A stretch of DNA of 15,078 bases from an uncultured Bacteroidales bacterium (GTDB lineage Bacteria; Bacteroidota; Bacteroidia; Bacteroidales; F082). This document shows, piece by piece, positions 15,040-15,078 of this stretch; the stretch's first letter is position 1, and every line of letters starts with the position of its first letter. The DNA is taken from contig CALEMB010000125.1 in the NCBI GenBank assembly GCA_937902805.1, positions 1 to 15,078 of the forward strand, read 5' to 3'. The translations under genes and the position numbers were made by a program. The notes below the pieces were generated by a model, which was not told the DNA's origin, made no database searches, and worked only from the letters and a program-made list of their open reading frames with translations.

Positions 15040-15078
15040 AGATCGGAAGAGCGTCGTGTAGGGAAAGAGTGTAGATCT
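15040..15078. other. Illumina adapter (not genomic)
   Basis: From 15040 the sequence starts AGATCGGAAGAGC and continues as the reverse complement of the Illumina universal (P5-side) adapter to the end of the window. It supplies the false stop codon at 15059-15061 of the restriction-methyltransferase frame. Confidence 0.96.

Overview
The window reads as a chromosomal contig from a member of the Bacteroidota, probably Bacteroidales. The evidence is the repeated promoter -7 element TAnnTTTG (with or without a TTTG/TTG about 19-22 bp upstream), the lack of strong Shine-Dalgarno sites, an ECF sigma factor, a CarboxypepD_reg/plug/beta-barrel outer-membrane protein and a BT4734-type primase with a DUF3987 domain. 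Both ends are Illumina adapter (1-40 and 15040-15078), so only about 41-15039 is biological, and the last gene is cut by the library end.

Left part, minus strand: an AAA ATPase/DUF4143 gene (1341-2699) lies upstream of prfB (112-1228). prfB carries a textbook +1 programmed frameshift: 21 codons, then TGA at 1163-1165 after CTT, with AGGAGG just upstream. A three-copy motif array sits around the ATPase promoter. Plus strand: an ECF sigma factor (2997-3485), a five-TM membrane protein with a SecD P1-head-like C-terminus (3498-4793), a palindromic repeat element (4809-4886) and a TonB-receptor-like outer-membrane protein (5043-7508). The last has a strong promoter flanked and overlapped by inverted repeats, and two back-to-back hairpins at its stop codon.

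Right part, minus strand (7611-11490): a replication-flavoured cassette read leftwards. It holds an unknown 161-aa protein, an SSB-like 97-aa protein, a DnaA-domain-IV-like HTH protein, an unknown basic 109-aa protein and a 758-aa primase/helicase-like protein. Three heptanucleotide tandem arrays of different sequence lie in this cassette: one inside the primase coding sequence, and one at each of two stop codons. A piece resembling the palindromic element of 4809-4886 also encodes part of a primase linker.

An AT-rich intergenic region (11491-12133) carries face-to-face promoters and an iteron-like array of CAGTGACACGAAA motifs bounded by a 55-bp imperfect direct repeat. It precedes a large MmeI-like (type IIL) restriction-methyltransferase (12134 to the end of the insert) whose promoter appears to give a nearly leaderless mRNA. 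No integrase, relaxase, transposase, CRISPR, tRNA or rRNA was seen.
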